DNA from: Planctomycetota bacterium
GTDB lineage: Bacteria > Planctomycetota > Phycisphaerae > Phycisphaerales > SM1A02
Direction of reading: 5' to 3'
NCBI GenBank assembly: GCA_009926625.1
Contig: RFON01000003.1
Coordinates: forward strand, 62,001-126,000
Length of the DNA stretch: 64,000 nucleotides
Notes under the pieces: model-generated
Databases searched by the model: none
The model's input: the letters and a program-made list of their open reading frames with translations, nothing else
Told to the model about the DNA's origin: nothing
Shown here: piece after piece, positions 45,885-55,261 of the stretch
Numbering within the stretch: position 1 is the stretch's first letter
How the letters are laid out: each line of letters opens with the position of its first letter
Made by a program: the position numbers and the translations under genes

Positions 45885-46945
45885 AGCCGAATGCAGAGCA
45901 CCTGCGACTCGCACCGCACCTGAGGCGAGCCATCGACGAGATGGTGGCGCTTGCGTTCGCGGATCGCCCCACCGACGACGAGCAGCAATCCCGCGCGCAT
46001 GTGATTTCCGAGATGGTGGCCACGGCACTTCACCTCGCGAACGATCGGCTGACCATGGGTGAACTCCGGTTGATCCGACAGTCGCTGCGCGAGATGCGTG
46101 CAGCGTTCACCATGTTTGATCGCTTTCGATCGCTCCGCAAGGTCGCGATCTTCGGCAGTGCGCGAACGCCGCGCGACCATCCGGATTACATCGCGGCACT
46201 CGACTTCTCGCGCGCCCTCGCGGCACGAGGTTGGATGGCGATCACGGGCGCCGGTCCAGGCATCATGCAGGCTGGCAATGAAGGTCCCACGCCCGATCAG
46301 TCCTTCGGACTGTCGATCCGACTGCCGTTCGAGGATCGGCCGAACCCAGTGATCGCCGGCGATCCCAAGCTCTTGAAGTTCCGCTACTACTTCACCCGCA
46401 AGCTTGCGTTCATGGGGAGTGCCGATGCGGTCGCGGCTTTCCCAGGCGGATTCGGCACGCAAGACGAACTCTTCGAGGCGTTGACGCTGGTGCAGTGTGG
46501 GCGAAGCCTGGTTGTCCCCATCGTGCTCGTCGAGGGTGAGGGCGGCAACTACTGGGAGCGCTGGCGCTCGTTCGTCGACGAGTGCATGGAACGCACACAG
46601 TGGATCAGTCCAGAGGACACCGAACTCTTCACGCGCGCATCCTCCGCGGCGCATGCGGTGGAGATCATCTGCGGCTTTTACCAGCGCTATCGATCGAGCC
46701 GCTATGTCGATGAACGGCTGGTGCTGCGGCTCGATGCACCTGTGTCGTCGGCGCAGCTGCAGGAACTCGCGGCGGAGTTTGCCCCCCTGCTTGAGTCCGG
46801 CACGATGCATCAAGGCGACTCGCTTGAGGGCGATGACGCACCTGCAGGAACGCCTCGCATCTGGTTTCACCACAATCGGCGGCTCTTCGGGCTCCTGCGG
46901 CGGCTGATCGACCGCATCAACCAGCTGCCGCACGAATCCGCATGA
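45881..46945 (+). CDS. LOG family protein
   Basis: Cytoplasmic Rossmann-like protein of 354 residues. The family motif PGGFGTQDELFEAL near residue 188 and VAIFGSARTP with ITGAGPGIMQAGNEG identify the LOG/lysine-decarboxylase-like fold; small members release cytokinin bases from their monophosphates. This one is longer than the 190-residue LOG enzymes, with an N-terminal helical extension of about 85 residues and a C-terminal extension of about 100, so its substrate is uncertain. Its ATG overlaps the previous stop (ATGA). Confidence 0.8.
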   Translation: MKPNAEHLRLAPHLRRAIDEMVALAFADRPTDDEQQSRAHVISEMVATALHLANDRLTMGELRLIRQSLREMRAAFTMFDRFRSLRKVAIFGSARTPRDHPDYIAALDFSRALAARGWMAITGAGPGIMQAGNEGPTPDQSFGLSIRLPFEDRPNPVIAGDPKLLKFRYYFTRKLAFMGSADAVAAFPGGFGTQDELFEALTLVQCGRSLVVPIVLVEGEGGNYWERWRSFVDECMERTQWISPEDTELFTRASSAAHAVEIICGFYQRYRSSRYVDERLVLRLDAPVSSAQLQELAAEFAPLLESGTMHQGDSLEGDDAPAGTPRIWFHHNRRLFGLLRRLIDRINQLPHESA

Positions 46946-47931
46946 CAGCCGTGCGCCCCTCCGCTCTCCGCCGCATCGTGCCGCACTGGTGGCTGCACGC
47001 CACCTTCGCGGCGGTGCTCGCCGTGTGTTCGTGCGCTTCGCCCCCCGACGCGCAGCCTGATGCCGTCGCCAACAGCGAAGGCGGCGGCGCGGCACACGCG
47101 CGACCCGAGCGGGCTGCCGATGAACCGAGTGGTGCGAGCGATCCGACCGCCGCGTGGTCGGAACTTGCCGCGTCCATCCCGACTCGCGATGTGTGGATCC
47201 CATCGGATGACGGTTCCACCGATGGAGTCGTCGTGCTCCGATGGCAAGTGCCGGACAATGCGGATGCGGTCAACTCGTTCTTCGATGCGCACAAGCCACC
47301 GATGCTGACCGACAGCGTGCAGGATCGCCTGCTCGGCAACGGCATGCGAGTGGCCAGCGTGCCGATCGCGGAACTTGCCGCCTCGCTCGATCGCCTCGGC
47401 GGCACCGCATCAAGCATCCGCCTGTGGCTCGGCCAAGCGCACGCATGGACGCAAGTGACTGCGCTGCCGCTGCGCGGCCAGTGTGCGGCGCTCGTCGATG
47501 GCAGCACTCGACGCCTCTCGGGCGGCACGCTGCAGTTCCTTGTTCGCGGGTGGACCGTTCCGCTTGAGAAGGGCGCTGTGACCGATGTGGAGTTGCAGCC
47601 GGCATTCCTCGCTGGTGGCGCAGTGCCTGGCGCGCGCGCGTCCGCGCGCGAGAGTTTTCCAGGCGCTGGATTCTCCGTTGCGCTTGAACGCGGTACTGCG
47701 ATGTTGGTGACGAGCGCACCCGCTCGCGCGTCAAGCGTCGGCAAGGGTCCCGCATCTGGACCGCCTGTCCAACCACCTGCAACACTGGGCGAATTGCTGC
47801 TTGGTCGGCAAGGCGGCGACCGTGATGTCCTTCGCTTGCGCCCCATCGTCGTCATCGCCCCGCTGATTGCAAATCGGCACTTTGCCGAGGCTTCCGCCGT
47901 AGACTTTGGTGGCACAGGCGCGCCGCCATGA
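46942..47931 (+). CDS. Putative lipoprotein of unknown function
   Basis: Unrecognised 329-residue exported protein. A basic n-region and hydrophobic run (HATFAAVLAVCSCA) end in a probable lipobox with Cys near residue 31. An Ala/Gly/Asp-rich low-complexity segment follows, and then a folded region with VVVLRWQVPDNADAVN, SVQDRLLGNGMRVASVPIAEL and LRPIVVIAPLI. Similar planctomycete lipoproteins exist but have no assigned role. Both ends overlap neighbours by 4 bp, so it is made with the LOG protein and PssA. Confidence 0.65.
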   Translation: MTAVRPSALRRIVPHWWLHATFAAVLAVCSCASPPDAQPDAVANSEGGGAAHARPERAADEPSGASDPTAAWSELAASIPTRDVWIPSDDGSTDGVVVLRWQVPDNADAVNSFFDAHKPPMLTDSVQDRLLGNGMRVASVPIAELAASLDRLGGTASSIRLWLGQAHAWTQVTALPLRGQCAALVDGSTRRLSGGTLQFLVRGWTVPLEKGAVTDVELQPAFLAGGAVPGARASARESFPGAGFSVALERGTAMLVTSAPARASSVGKGPASGPPVQPPATLGELLLGRQGGDRDVLRLRPIVVIAPLIANRHFAEASAVDFGGTGAPP

Positions 47932-48830
47932 CAGCATTGCCTCCCATGCTCCCGGATCGGGTGCCATCCACCCGACATCGCCGGCGACTGATGACGGTTG
48001 CCGTGTTTCCGACGCTGCTGACGCTCGGAAATCTCATCTGCGGATTCGCTGCGATCCACTACGCGAGCAAGCCGATCGGGCCGAGCAACATCTTCGGGTG
48101 GAGCACGCTCACCATCGCAGGAAGTCTGGTGTTCTTTGGAATGCTCTTCGATGCCTTCGACGGCTTCGCCGCACGAATCACCAACTCGGCGAGCGAGTTC
48201 GGCGCGCAACTCGATTCGATGGCGGACATGGTGACCTTCGGCGTCGCGCCGGCGTTCATGGTGTTGCGGCTCGTCAGTTACTACTACGGCGGTCCCGACC
48301 ACTACACGGGAATCCTCGGACCCGATGCAGAAGGTGTCTATGGCAAGATCATCTGGGGTGTGACCGCGTTCTACATCTGCTGCACGGCGCTGCGCCTTGC
48401 ACGGTTCAATGCAGAAGTGGGCTCGACCGATGAAGCGGATCACCGCGTCTTTCGCGGACTGCCGTCGCCTGGGTCGGCGGGTGCGATCGCCAGCCTCACC
48501 TTGCTTCACCAGCACCTCACGGTGATCCGGTTTCACGAAGTCCCGCCCGACGGGTTCGAGAGGACTTCCGCACTCATCCTGCCGCTTGCAACCGTGCTCA
48601 CTTCCTTCGCGATGATTTCGCGCATTCCATATGGTCACTTCGTGAACCGTTACCTGCGCGGCCGCCACTCATTCTCGTTCGTCGCATGGCTCATGCTTCC
48701 GATCGCGTTCGCCGTGTGGTGGTTCCAAGTGGCGCTCGCGGTTGCGTTCTGCGGGTATGCGCTGTCGGGCCCACTCACGGTGCTGCTGCGGCTTCGACCG
48801 TCGCGTGCTTCACACGCGGAGGACTCGTGA
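47928..48830 (+). CDS. pssA: CDP-diacylglycerol-serine O-phosphatidyltransferase
   Basis: Integral membrane enzyme making phosphatidylserine from CDP-diacylglycerol and serine, the precursor of phosphatidylethanolamine. The CDP-alcohol phosphotransferase motif is intact: [18 protein letters not shown] followed by [12 protein letters not shown] (residues about 75-105). The 300-residue sequence has about seven hydrophobic helices; [15 protein letters not shown] at the N-terminus is characteristic of the PssA branch rather than PgsA. No psd gene is in the window. Coupled by ATGA to the upstream gene and by GTGA to trpB. Confidence 0.9.
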   Translation: MTALPPMLPDRVPSTRHRRRLMTVAVFPTLLTLGNLICGFAAIHYASKPIGPSNIFGWSTLTIAGSLVFFGMLFDAFDGFAARITNSASEFGAQLDSMADMVTFGVAPAFMVLRLVSYYYGGPDHYTGILGPDAEGVYGKIIWGVTAFYICCTALRLARFNAEVGSTDEADHRVFRGLPSPGSAGAIASLTLLHQHLTVIRFHEVPPDGFERTSALILPLATVLTSFAMISRIPYGHFVNRYLRGRHSFSFVAWLMLPIAFAVWWFQVALAVAFCGYALSGPLTVLLRLRPSRASHAEDS

Positions 48831-50083
48831 CCGCTGCACCGACCGATCCTTCCTCGGTGAGCGGCCTGCCTCCACGGTTCGGCCCCTACGGCGGACAATT
48901 CGTTCCAGAGACGCTGATCGCAGCGCTGCACGAACTTGAAGCTGCCTTCATCGAGGCTCGCGAAGATCCGCGCTTCATCGAGGAACTCCGCGGGCTGCTG
49001 CGGCACTTCGTTGGACGACCGACCGCGCTGTGCGAGGCGCCGCGGCTCACCGCCCATGCGGGGGGAGCTCGGATCCTGCTCAAGCGCGAGGATCTGGCGC
49101 ACACGGGCGCGCACAAGATCAACAACACCATGGGTCAGGCGCTCCTCGCGCTGCGCATGGGGAAGAAGCGGATCATCGCGGAGACCGGTGCCGGACAGCA
49201 TGGCGTTGCCACGGCGACCGCCTGCGCGCACTTTGGGCTTCCATGCGAGGTCTACATGGGAAGCGAAGATGTCCGGCGCCAAGCGCTGAATGTCTTCCGC
49301 ATGCGATTGCTCGGCGCAACGGTCAATGAAGTTTCGTCGGGTTCGCGCACACTGAAGGATGCCACGAACGAAGCGATGCGCGATTGGATGGGATCGGTGG
49401 GAAACACCCACTACATCATCGGAAGCGTGGTCGGACCGCATCCGTTCCCAACGATCGTGCGGGACTTCCAAAGCGTGATCGGCCAGGAATGCCGCGCGCA
49501 GTGCCTTGAGCAGCTCGGGCGACTGCCCGACGCGGTCGTTGCATGCGTCGGCGGCGGATCGAATGCAGCGGGCATCTTCGCTCCCTTCGTGAACGATGGA
49601 CCCGTTCGCCTGATCGGTGCGGAGGCGGGCGGACGAGGGCTCACCGAGGGACAGCACGCGGCGCCGCTTTCCTTTGGAACGCCCGGCGTGCTGCATGGGT
49701 CGTACTCCTATGTCCTGCAAACCTCGGATGGACAGACCGCCGATGTGCACTCGTGCAGCGCCGGCCTCGATTATCCAGGGGTCGGTCCAGAGCATTCGTT
49801 CTGGCGCGACGCTGGACGAGTCCATTACTGTGCAGTCAGTGACGCGGAGGCCCTCGAGGCGTTCCAACTGCTTGCACGGCTCGAGGGAATCATCCCAGCG
49901 CTCGAGACCGCACACGCGGTGCATGCTGCCGTCCAAGCCGCGCGAACGATGCGCGCGGATCAGCTCGTGGTGATCAATGTCTCTGGACGAGGCGACAAGG
50001 ATGTCACCGAAGCGATCCGCCTCATCACGGCGAGCGGCGGGCTTTCGGCGGGTCACTCCGCCCCGCCCCATCGCGCGGGATGA
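48827..50083 (+). CDS. trpB: Tryptophan synthase beta chain
   Basis: PLP enzyme joining indole and serine to make tryptophan. The 418-residue product is of TrpB1 type: [13 protein letters not shown] at the N-terminus, [15 protein letters not shown] with the PLP lysine near residue 92, [26 protein letters not shown] near 240, [13 protein letters not shown], and the C-terminal [14 protein letters not shown] 48827 overlaps the pssA stop and follows GGAGG (48818-48822). trpA is not adjacent. The last 59 bp overlap the convergent endonuclease/phosphatase gene. Confidence 0.93.
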   Translation: MTAAPTDPSSVSGLPPRFGPYGGQFVPETLIAALHELEAAFIEAREDPRFIEELRGLLRHFVGRPTALCEAPRLTAHAGGARILLKREDLAHTGAHKINNTMGQALLALRMGKKRIIAETGAGQHGVATATACAHFGLPCEVYMGSEDVRRQALNVFRMRLLGATVNEVSSGSRTLKDATNEAMRDWMGSVGNTHYIIGSVVGPHPFPTIVRDFQSVIGQECRAQCLEQLGRLPDAVVACVGGGSNAAGIFAPFVNDGPVRLIGAEAGGRGLTEGQHAAPLSFGTPGVLHGSYSYVLQTSDGQTADVHSCSAGLDYPGVGPEHSFWRDAGRVHYCAVSDAEALEAFQLLARLEGIIPALETAHAVHAAVQAARTMRADQLVVINVSGRGDKDVTEAIRLITASGGLSAGHSAPPHRAG

Positions 50084-51263
50084 AGTCGAGCGCGATGGGA
50101 TAGTGGTCGCTGGCGTACCCGCTCGGCGGCGTGTCCTTTCGCCAGTCGTAACTGTCTCCTGGATGCAGCGACGACAGCACGAAGAACGACCCTGGAACGA
50201 TCTCGCTTGCAAATCCGTCGGACAGCATGATGTAGTCGATCGCCCGACCAGACTCGTGCGTCGTGTAGCGGTCGTACAACTGCTGCTTCTGCGCCTCTGG
50301 CGCGCTGCGGTCGCGACCCGCCGCTTGGTCGTCCGCGCTTCGGAAGTCGTAGGCGTTCTGCAAGCCTGCGTCCTTGTACATGCGTCGCACATCGCTCATC
50401 GGCGTTGCATTGAAATCGCCAACCACCACGATGTTCGCGCTCGGGTCCTTGGCAAGGCGCTGCTGCACGAACTCGATGATCTTCTTCGCCTCTGCCATGC
50501 GGTGCCCATTGAACTTCTCGCCACCCGCCTTGTGATGGATGACGAATGCGCTGAGCACATAGCCGCCGGGCAATTGCACATCGAATGCCAGCGGGCTTCG
50601 CTGGAACTTGGTTGGATCGTCGATTACGGGGGTTGCGCCCTTCGCATCGTCCGTGGCATCGTCCTTGGCAGTGGATGACTCCCCTCCTGCCGCCTTGCCC
50701 GCTCCGTCCGACGAGTCGAGCACCGTTCCAACAAAGACCCTCGGCGAGGCGATCGGGAATCGCGACAGGACGGACTGCTCCACGCCGCGGTAGTAACCAG
50801 CGTCGATGCTCTCGATGTGGTTGTAGCCCATTCCCTTCAGATAGGTATCCCGAAACCAAGTGAGCGCCTCCCGAGATTCGATCTCCTCGAGACACAGGAT
50901 GTCCGCATCGAGGCGGCGGATCACCTCCGCGAGCGCCTTCGCGCGGTCATCGCTCACCGAGAGTTTCAGATCCTCCCACTCACCCGACAGCGAAGGGTCG
51001 TCGACATGATCGAACAGGTTCTGCAGGTTGTAGGCAGCCAAGCGAACCGCTCCCTTCGCCTTCGGGGGCGCCTGCTGAAGTCCATAGTGCATGCCCGCTG
51101 CGCGCTGCCGCTTCGGCTGCCGAGCACTCTTCTCGCTCGACGCAGCGTCCTGCGCCGCGGGCGCTGCGCTTGGCGACGGCGAATTGGTCGGCGAAGACTG
51201 CGGGAGAGGCGATGCTGCGACGAGCGCCGCGAGGGCCACAACAATCCAGTTCCATTGCTGCAT
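50025..51263 (-). CDS. Secreted endonuclease/exonuclease/phosphatase family protein
   Basis: Exported 412-residue member of the EEP (DNase I-like) superfamily. A signal peptide ([19 protein letters not shown]) is followed by a Ser/Pro/Ala-rich linker. The fold signatures are [12 protein letters not shown] near residue 72, [13 protein letters not shown] (metal-binding Glu), [10 protein letters not shown] near 275, [12 protein letters not shown] and [10 protein letters not shown] (catalytic His) near 390. It could be an extracellular nuclease or a phosphodiesterase. ATG 51263 has TACGCT 6 nt upstream. The 3' end is inside trpB on the other strand. Confidence 0.8.
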   Translation of the reverse strand: MQQWNWIVVALAALVAASPLPQSSPTNSPSPSAAPAAQDAASSEKSARQPKRQRAAGMHYGLQQAPPKAKGAVRLAAYNLQNLFDHVDDPSLSGEWEDLKLSVSDDRAKALAEVIRRLDADILCLEEIESREALTWFRDTYLKGMGYNHIESIDAGYYRGVEQSVLSRFPIASPRVFVGTVLDSSDGAGKAAGGESSTAKDDATDDAKGATPVIDDPTKFQRSPLAFDVQLPGGYVLSAFVIHHKAGGEKFNGHRMAEAKKIIEFVQQRLAKDPSANIVVVGDFNATPMSDVRRMYKDAGLQNAYDFRSADDQAAGRDRSAPEAQKQQLYDRYTTHESGRAIDYIMLSDGFASEIVPGSFFVLSSLHPGDSYDWRKDTPPSGYASDHYPIALDFIPRDGAGRSDPPKARRSP

Positions 51264-51269
51264 ACGGCG

Positions 51270-51275
51270 AGCGTA
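51270..51275 (-). promoter_or_regulatory. -10-like box TACGCT, 6 nt before start 51263
   Basis: Minus strand; it lies 11 bp from the opposing TACCAT box at 51287, giving a 38-bp divergent control region. Confidence 0.45.
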
Positions 51276-51286
51276 CCGTGCGGACC

Positions 51287-51292
51287 TACCAT
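51287..51292 (+). promoter_or_regulatory. -10-like box TACCAT, 9 nt before GTG 51302
   Basis: Supports GTG 51302 as the start of the ABC exporter gene; upstream in-frame codons belong to the opposite-strand gene. Confidence 0.35.
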
Positions 51293-51301
51293 CTCTTTCC
51301 A

Positions 51302-53323
51302 GTGCCGATCACATCAAGCCGACGGCAGTACAGCGCGTATCGCGAGGAAGCATCGCAGCGCCGCGTTCGCAGCAAGTCGCAGCGGACGATCGTCACTCGT
51401 CATGGCACGGAAGTCAGTGCGCGCCGCAATCGTTCCCTCGGCGAACTGCTCCGCTCGTTCGCAGGTTCGGTCGGGCGCGACCGCAGCAAGGTGCTCGCCG
51501 CGCTTGCGTGCGCAACGGTTGGCAGCGTGCTCGAACTGCTGCCGCCTGCAGCGACGAAGATCGCCATCGACAATGTCTTCGGCGGCGCACCCTTGCCCGA
51601 GGCGCTGCGTCGGTGGCTGCCCGTTCGCGATGCGATGCTCGACGATCCCTCGTCGCTGCTTGCGCTCCTCGCGCTCGCCATTGTTGCACTCTCGCTCGTC
51701 GCGGTGGTTCTCAGCGTCACGGGGAGGCTCCTCGCCACGCGGTCGGTCAAGTCGGTGCAGAATCGGATGCGTCGCCGCGTGCTCGGTCATGCCATGAAGC
51801 TGCCGCTGTCGCGCATCCACCACATTCGCGCAGGCGGCATGGTGACTGCGCTGCGCGAGGACGCAGCAGGCGTCGGCGATCTCGTGTTCAGCATGCTGTA
51901 CAACCCTTGGCGCGCGGTCATCCAACTTCTCGGCAGCCTTGCCGTGCTCGGCGCGACCGATTGGCGGCTGCTGCTCGGCGCGCTGTTGGTCCTGCCCGTC
52001 GTCGTGCTTTCGCACCGCACCTGGATCGGGCGCATCCGCCCGATCTACCGCGACATCAAGCAGACTCGCGAATCCATCGATGCCCACGCTGCGGAGGTCT
52101 TCGGCGGCATGCGCATCGTGCGCGGCTTCGATCGCACGCGCTCCGAGGCGATACGCGCGGCGCGGTCGTCGCACCTCATGTCTCGCCAGGAGATGTTCGT
52201 GTGGTGGTGGTCGCGCGGCATCGACTTGGCGTGGGCGCTCTTCATTCCCTGCGCGAGCGCCGCGCTGCTGTGGTACGGCGGCACGCAGGTGTTGCGTGGC
52301 ACGCTCACGGCTGGCGATCTCGTGCTGTTCCTCACCTATGTGATGATGTTGCTGCTGCCGATCCAGATGCTGGCATCGAGCGCAACGGCGTTCCAAACAA
52401 ACCTGGCGGGCCTTGATCGACTGCTCGACCTGCTGGCCGAGCAGCCCGACATGCCGGATCGTCCACATGCCATTCGCGTGGCGAAGCAATCGATCGTGGG
52501 GCGTGTCGAAATCCGCGATGTTTCCTACCGCTATCCGCAGACCGAGCGAGCCGTCCTTGAACGCATCTCGCTGCGGGTGGAGCCGGGAACGACCGTGGCG
52601 CTCGTGGGTCCTTCCGGCAGCGGCAAGACAACGCTTTGCAACCTCGTGGCGCGTTTCTTCGATCCAACCGAGGGATCGGTGCTCGTGGACGGCACGGACC
52701 TGCGCGACATCCAGATTCGTTCCTGGCATCGCATGCTCGGCATCGTCGAGCAGGATGTCTTCCTCTTCGACGGCACGGTGGAGGACAACGTCCGCTACGG
52801 AGCGCGCGAAGCGAGCGCGGCGGAGGTGCGCGAGGCGATCGAGCGCGCCAACGCCGCCGAGTTCATCGACGAGATGCCAAGCGGACTGCAGACGCGCATC
52901 GGCGAGCGCGGCGTCCGAGTGTCGGGCGGTCAGCGGCAGCGACTGGCGATTGCGCGCGCATTGCTGGCGGATCCAAAGATCCTCATCCTCGACGAAGCCA
53001 CGAGCAGTCTCGACTCAGAGTCCGAGCGGCTCATCCAGTCGGCGCTCGCGCAACTGCTGCGGGACCGCACGACCTTCGTCATCGCGCATCGGCTGAGCAC
53101 GATTCAGCACGCTGATCAGATCGTGGTGCTCGAGGGGGGCATCATCACCGCGTCGGGCACGCATCAACAGTTGATGGAGTCGAGCGACCGATACCGACAG
53201 ATGGTCCTCCTGCAAACCGCGCCACCCGCGGCACCAAAGGCGCTCGGCACGCCCGCGGCTATCCCGCCGCGGGGAGCGTCGCACCTCCCGAGCTCCGTCC
53301 CTTCCAGCTCCGTCGCCCCGTGA
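51302..53323 (+). CDS. ABC exporter, fused membrane and ATPase domains (MsbA-like)
   Basis: Half-transporter of 673 residues that would act as a homodimer in the inner membrane. An Arg-rich N-terminal segment of about 45 residues precedes a six-helix membrane domain (about 60-370), including the loop AGGMVTALREDAAGVG. The ATPase domain has Walker A GPSGSGKTT near residue 437, signature VSGGQRQR, Walker B ILILDEATSSLD and the switch His in VIAHRLST. MsbA-type lipid flippases and drug or peptide exporters share this layout, and substrate cannot be told. The GTG start is inferred from the preceding TACCAT box; Arg-rich codons upstream overlap the divergent gene. Overlaps the glycosyltransferase gene by 65 bp at the 3' end. 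Confidence 0.85.
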   Translation: MPITSSRRQYSAYREEASQRRVRSKSQRTIVTRHGTEVSARRNRSLGELLRSFAGSVGRDRSKVLAALACATVGSVLELLPPAATKIAIDNVFGGAPLPEALRRWLPVRDAMLDDPSSLLALLALAIVALSLVAVVLSVTGRLLATRSVKSVQNRMRRRVLGHAMKLPLSRIHHIRAGGMVTALREDAAGVGDLVFSMLYNPWRAVIQLLGSLAVLGATDWRLLLGALLVLPVVVLSHRTWIGRIRPIYRDIKQTRESIDAHAAEVFGGMRIVRGFDRTRSEAIRAARSSHLMSRQEMFVWWWSRGIDLAWALFIPCASAALLWYGGTQVLRGTLTAGDLVLFLTYVMMLLLPIQMLASSATAFQTNLAGLDRLLDLLAEQPDMPDRPHAIRVAKQSIVGRVEIRDVSYRYPQTERAVLERISLRVEPGTTVALVGPSGSGKTTLCNLVARFFDPTEGSVLVDGTDLRDIQIRSWHRMLGIVEQDVFLFDGTVEDNVRYGAREASAAEVREAIERANAAEFIDEMPSGLQTRIGERGVRVSGGQRQRLAIARALLADPKILILDEATSSLDSESERLIQSALAQLLRDRTTFVIAHRLSTIQHADQIVVLEGGIITASGTHQQLMESSDRYRQMVLLQTAPPAAPKALGTPAAIPPRGASHLPSSVPSSSVAP

Positions 53324-54431
53324 TGTGCAGCCATGCGCTGTGCCACTGGATGATCGTCAGCACGGCGATGCCGATTGGATGCAGCAGCACGGAGCGCATC
53401 GATTGACGGAAGCGCAGCATGAACGCCAGTCGCAGCATGATGCTCGCGACGACTGCCGCAAGCGCAAGCCACTCTGGCGTTCCCCACGCCCGTCGATCGA
53501 TCAGCGTTTGGACGAGCGCCCAGGCAATCCATGCTGCGGGCAGAACGTGCCCAAGCGCATGCACCACGGTGACGAAGAGCAGCAAGCCGAACGAACCCAG
53601 TCCCTCGAATGCGTTCTTGGCAAAGCCCCGCCACACTGCGGCGGCACCGTGATACATGCGGCACGACACGACGGGCGTTCCATCGAACAGGTCGGTGCGC
53701 AGTCCGGCTCGCCGCACGGCACGCGGCAGCTTGATCCCATCGTGCATCGACTCGCGGAATGTTCCATGCCCACCCGCCGCCCGCCACGCGCGTCGATCCA
53801 CGAACAGGAACTGCCCGCATCCCGCACTTGCTGCGGGTCGAAGTGTTGAACGCATCTGCCCGAACGGGAGGTAGCAGAGCAGCACGAAGTGGATGAGCGG
53901 AATGACCGCGTCTTCCATCCACGATCCAGTCTCCTGCCGCGGCACGGTCGACACGAGCGCGCTGCCGCCGCTGCGCGCAGCCAACCATGCACTGCGCAGC
54001 GCACTCGGGGCGAGCCGAACATCCGCATCCGTGAACAGCAGCCAGTCGCCCGCTGCAACCAGCCCCATTCGCTGGCACCCCCACTGCTTGCCATTCCAAC
54101 CCGGAGGCAGCGGTTCGCGTTCCACCACACGAACGCGCGCGTCCTCCTCGCAGAGCGCCGCAAGGATTGCGGGCGTCGCGTCCGTCGATGCATCGTCGTG
54201 CACGAGCACTTCCACATCGACCCCCGTACTTGCAAGCGCCGATCGCACGCACGCCTCGATGTTGTTCTCCTCGTTCCGCGCGGGAACGCACACCGTCACG
54301 GTCGGGCGCTCTCCATCGGCAGCACTTCCCGCGTCGATGACGCGGTATCGCCGCAGGTTGATCGCACCGAGGAGCGCGGGCAGCACACTGCAGGCGAATG
54401 CGATCGACATCAAGAGGGACTGCCAACTCAC
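53259..54431 (-). CDS. Family 2 glycosyltransferase, CrtQ-like
   Basis: Membrane-associated glycosyltransferase, 390 residues. An N-terminal helix is followed by a GT-A fold: VTVCVPARNEENNIEACV, DVEVLVHDDASTDAT and LLFTDADVRL with the DxD-type metal motif near residue 135. A cluster of helices fills the C-terminus (about 280-365). GT2 enzymes with this topology include CrtQ, which attaches glucose to a C30 carotenoid carboxylate in staphyloxanthin synthesis. Its position last in a four-gene operon with a desaturase, an aldehyde dehydrogenase and an acyltransferase makes the same role likely here. Its ATG overlaps the acyltransferase stop (ATGA). Confidence 0.75.
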   Translation of the reverse strand: MSWQSLLMSIAFACSVLPALLGAINLRRYRVIDAGSAADGERPTVTVCVPARNEENNIEACVRSALASTGVDVEVLVHDDASTDATPAILAALCEEDARVRVVEREPLPPGWNGKQWGCQRMGLVAAGDWLLFTDADVRLAPSALRSAWLAARSGGSALVSTVPRQETGSWMEDAVIPLIHFVLLCYLPFGQMRSTLRPAASAGCGQFLFVDRRAWRAAGGHGTFRESMHDGIKLPRAVRRAGLRTDLFDGTPVVSCRMYHGAAAVWRGFAKNAFEGLGSFGLLLFVTVVHALGHVLPAAWIAWALVQTLIDRRAWGTPEWLALAAVVASIMLRLAFMLRFRQSMRSVLLHPIGIAVLTIIQWHSAWLHITGRRSWKGRSSGGATLPAAG

Positions 54432-55261
54432 GACGGACCTCCCGCGCGGCGGTCCGCAGCGCGGTACGCGCGCGCCGAATCATCGATGGCGGTCCCGCGG
54501 CCGGTCAGCCGAAGCCATGCGTCGTAGACGGGGTTCACCCGCGCAGTCCCGCCGCCGACGACGATGTCGAAAACCGACGGATCGCGCGCGATCGACGCTG
54601 CGGCAAGCGCCTGCGCGTTCGCCTGCATCGCCTCGGTGAGCGCACGCTGCCACGCCGCCGTCGACGACACTTCAGGCGGTGGCACATCACGGAATCGCAG
54701 CAACACCTCCGGCCTGGCGTCGAGCCAGAACGGATACTCGAGCGCCGCGACCACCGCCCGAACCTGCGGCAAGCGAGCAGCAAGCGCGGCTGCACCTGGG
54801 CGCAGCCGAAGCGGCTCGCGCACATCCGTGAATCGTCCTTGCGGCGTCAGCATGACGACCGTCCGCGGATCGCGCTTCACCGTGCCGAGCACATGATCGA
54901 CGAGCGCGGGCAGGCTGGCTGGGTCATCGGGATCGATACCGAACACGCCCATGCGTCGGAACATCGAGAAGCGCTCGAGCTGCACGCGATCCATCGCGGC
55001 GAGCACACGCCGATCAGGGCACCACACCCCTTGCAGGAAGGCCATCAGGATCGGATCCCACCACGACGAGTGATTCACCAGCAGCAGCAGCGGACCTTCA
55101 TGCGAACGCCACTCGTCCGTGCGGGGCACGCCCGTGCGCGAGAGTCGGACCGCGAAGAAACGCTTGCGCAGCAGTCCCCTCACATACCACTGGAAACCCC
55201 GCAAGACCCGCGGGCTCCACAGGTCCGCCAGGATCAGTTCGTGATCATTGCGGGACGCCAT
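54428..55261 (-). CDS. PlsC-like acyltransferase, CrtO-like role likely
   Basis: Lysophospholipid-acyltransferase-fold protein, 277 residues. The catalytic NHxxxxD motif is LLLVNHSSWWDP near residue 62, followed by MFRRMGVFGIDPDDP and TPQGRFTDVREPLRLRPG, the equivalent of the EGTRS-type acyl-binding block. In staphyloxanthin-type pathways the last step is acylation of the sugar by CrtO. The family differs from CrtO of S. aureus, but PlsC-like enzymes could fill this role in a cluster that also holds the glycosyltransferase. ATG 55261 overlaps the end of the upstream desaturase gene by 28 bp. Confidence 0.7.
   Translation of the reverse strand: MASRNDHELILADLWSPRVLRGFQWYVRGLLRKRFFAVRLSRTGVPRTDEWRSHEGPLLLLVNHSSWWDPILMAFLQGVWCPDRRVLAAMDRVQLERFSMFRRMGVFGIDPDDPASLPALVDHVLGTVKRDPRTVVMLTPQGRFTDVREPLRLRPGAAALAARLPQVRAVVAALEYPFWLDARPEVLLRFRDVPPPEVSSTAAWQRALTEAMQANAQALAAASIARDPSVFDIVVGGGTARVNPVYDAWLRLTGRGTAIDDSARAYRAADRRAGGPS

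Noticed and set aside
45527-47203. 558-codon minus-strand frame across the AsmA-like and LOG genes
   Set aside because: Runs antisense through two recognised coding regions and their overlap; composition is typical of a shadow frame.
46917-48668. 583-codon minus-strand frame opposite the lipoprotein and pssA
   Set aside because: Antisense to pssA, which has an intact catalytic motif; no motif in the minus-strand product.
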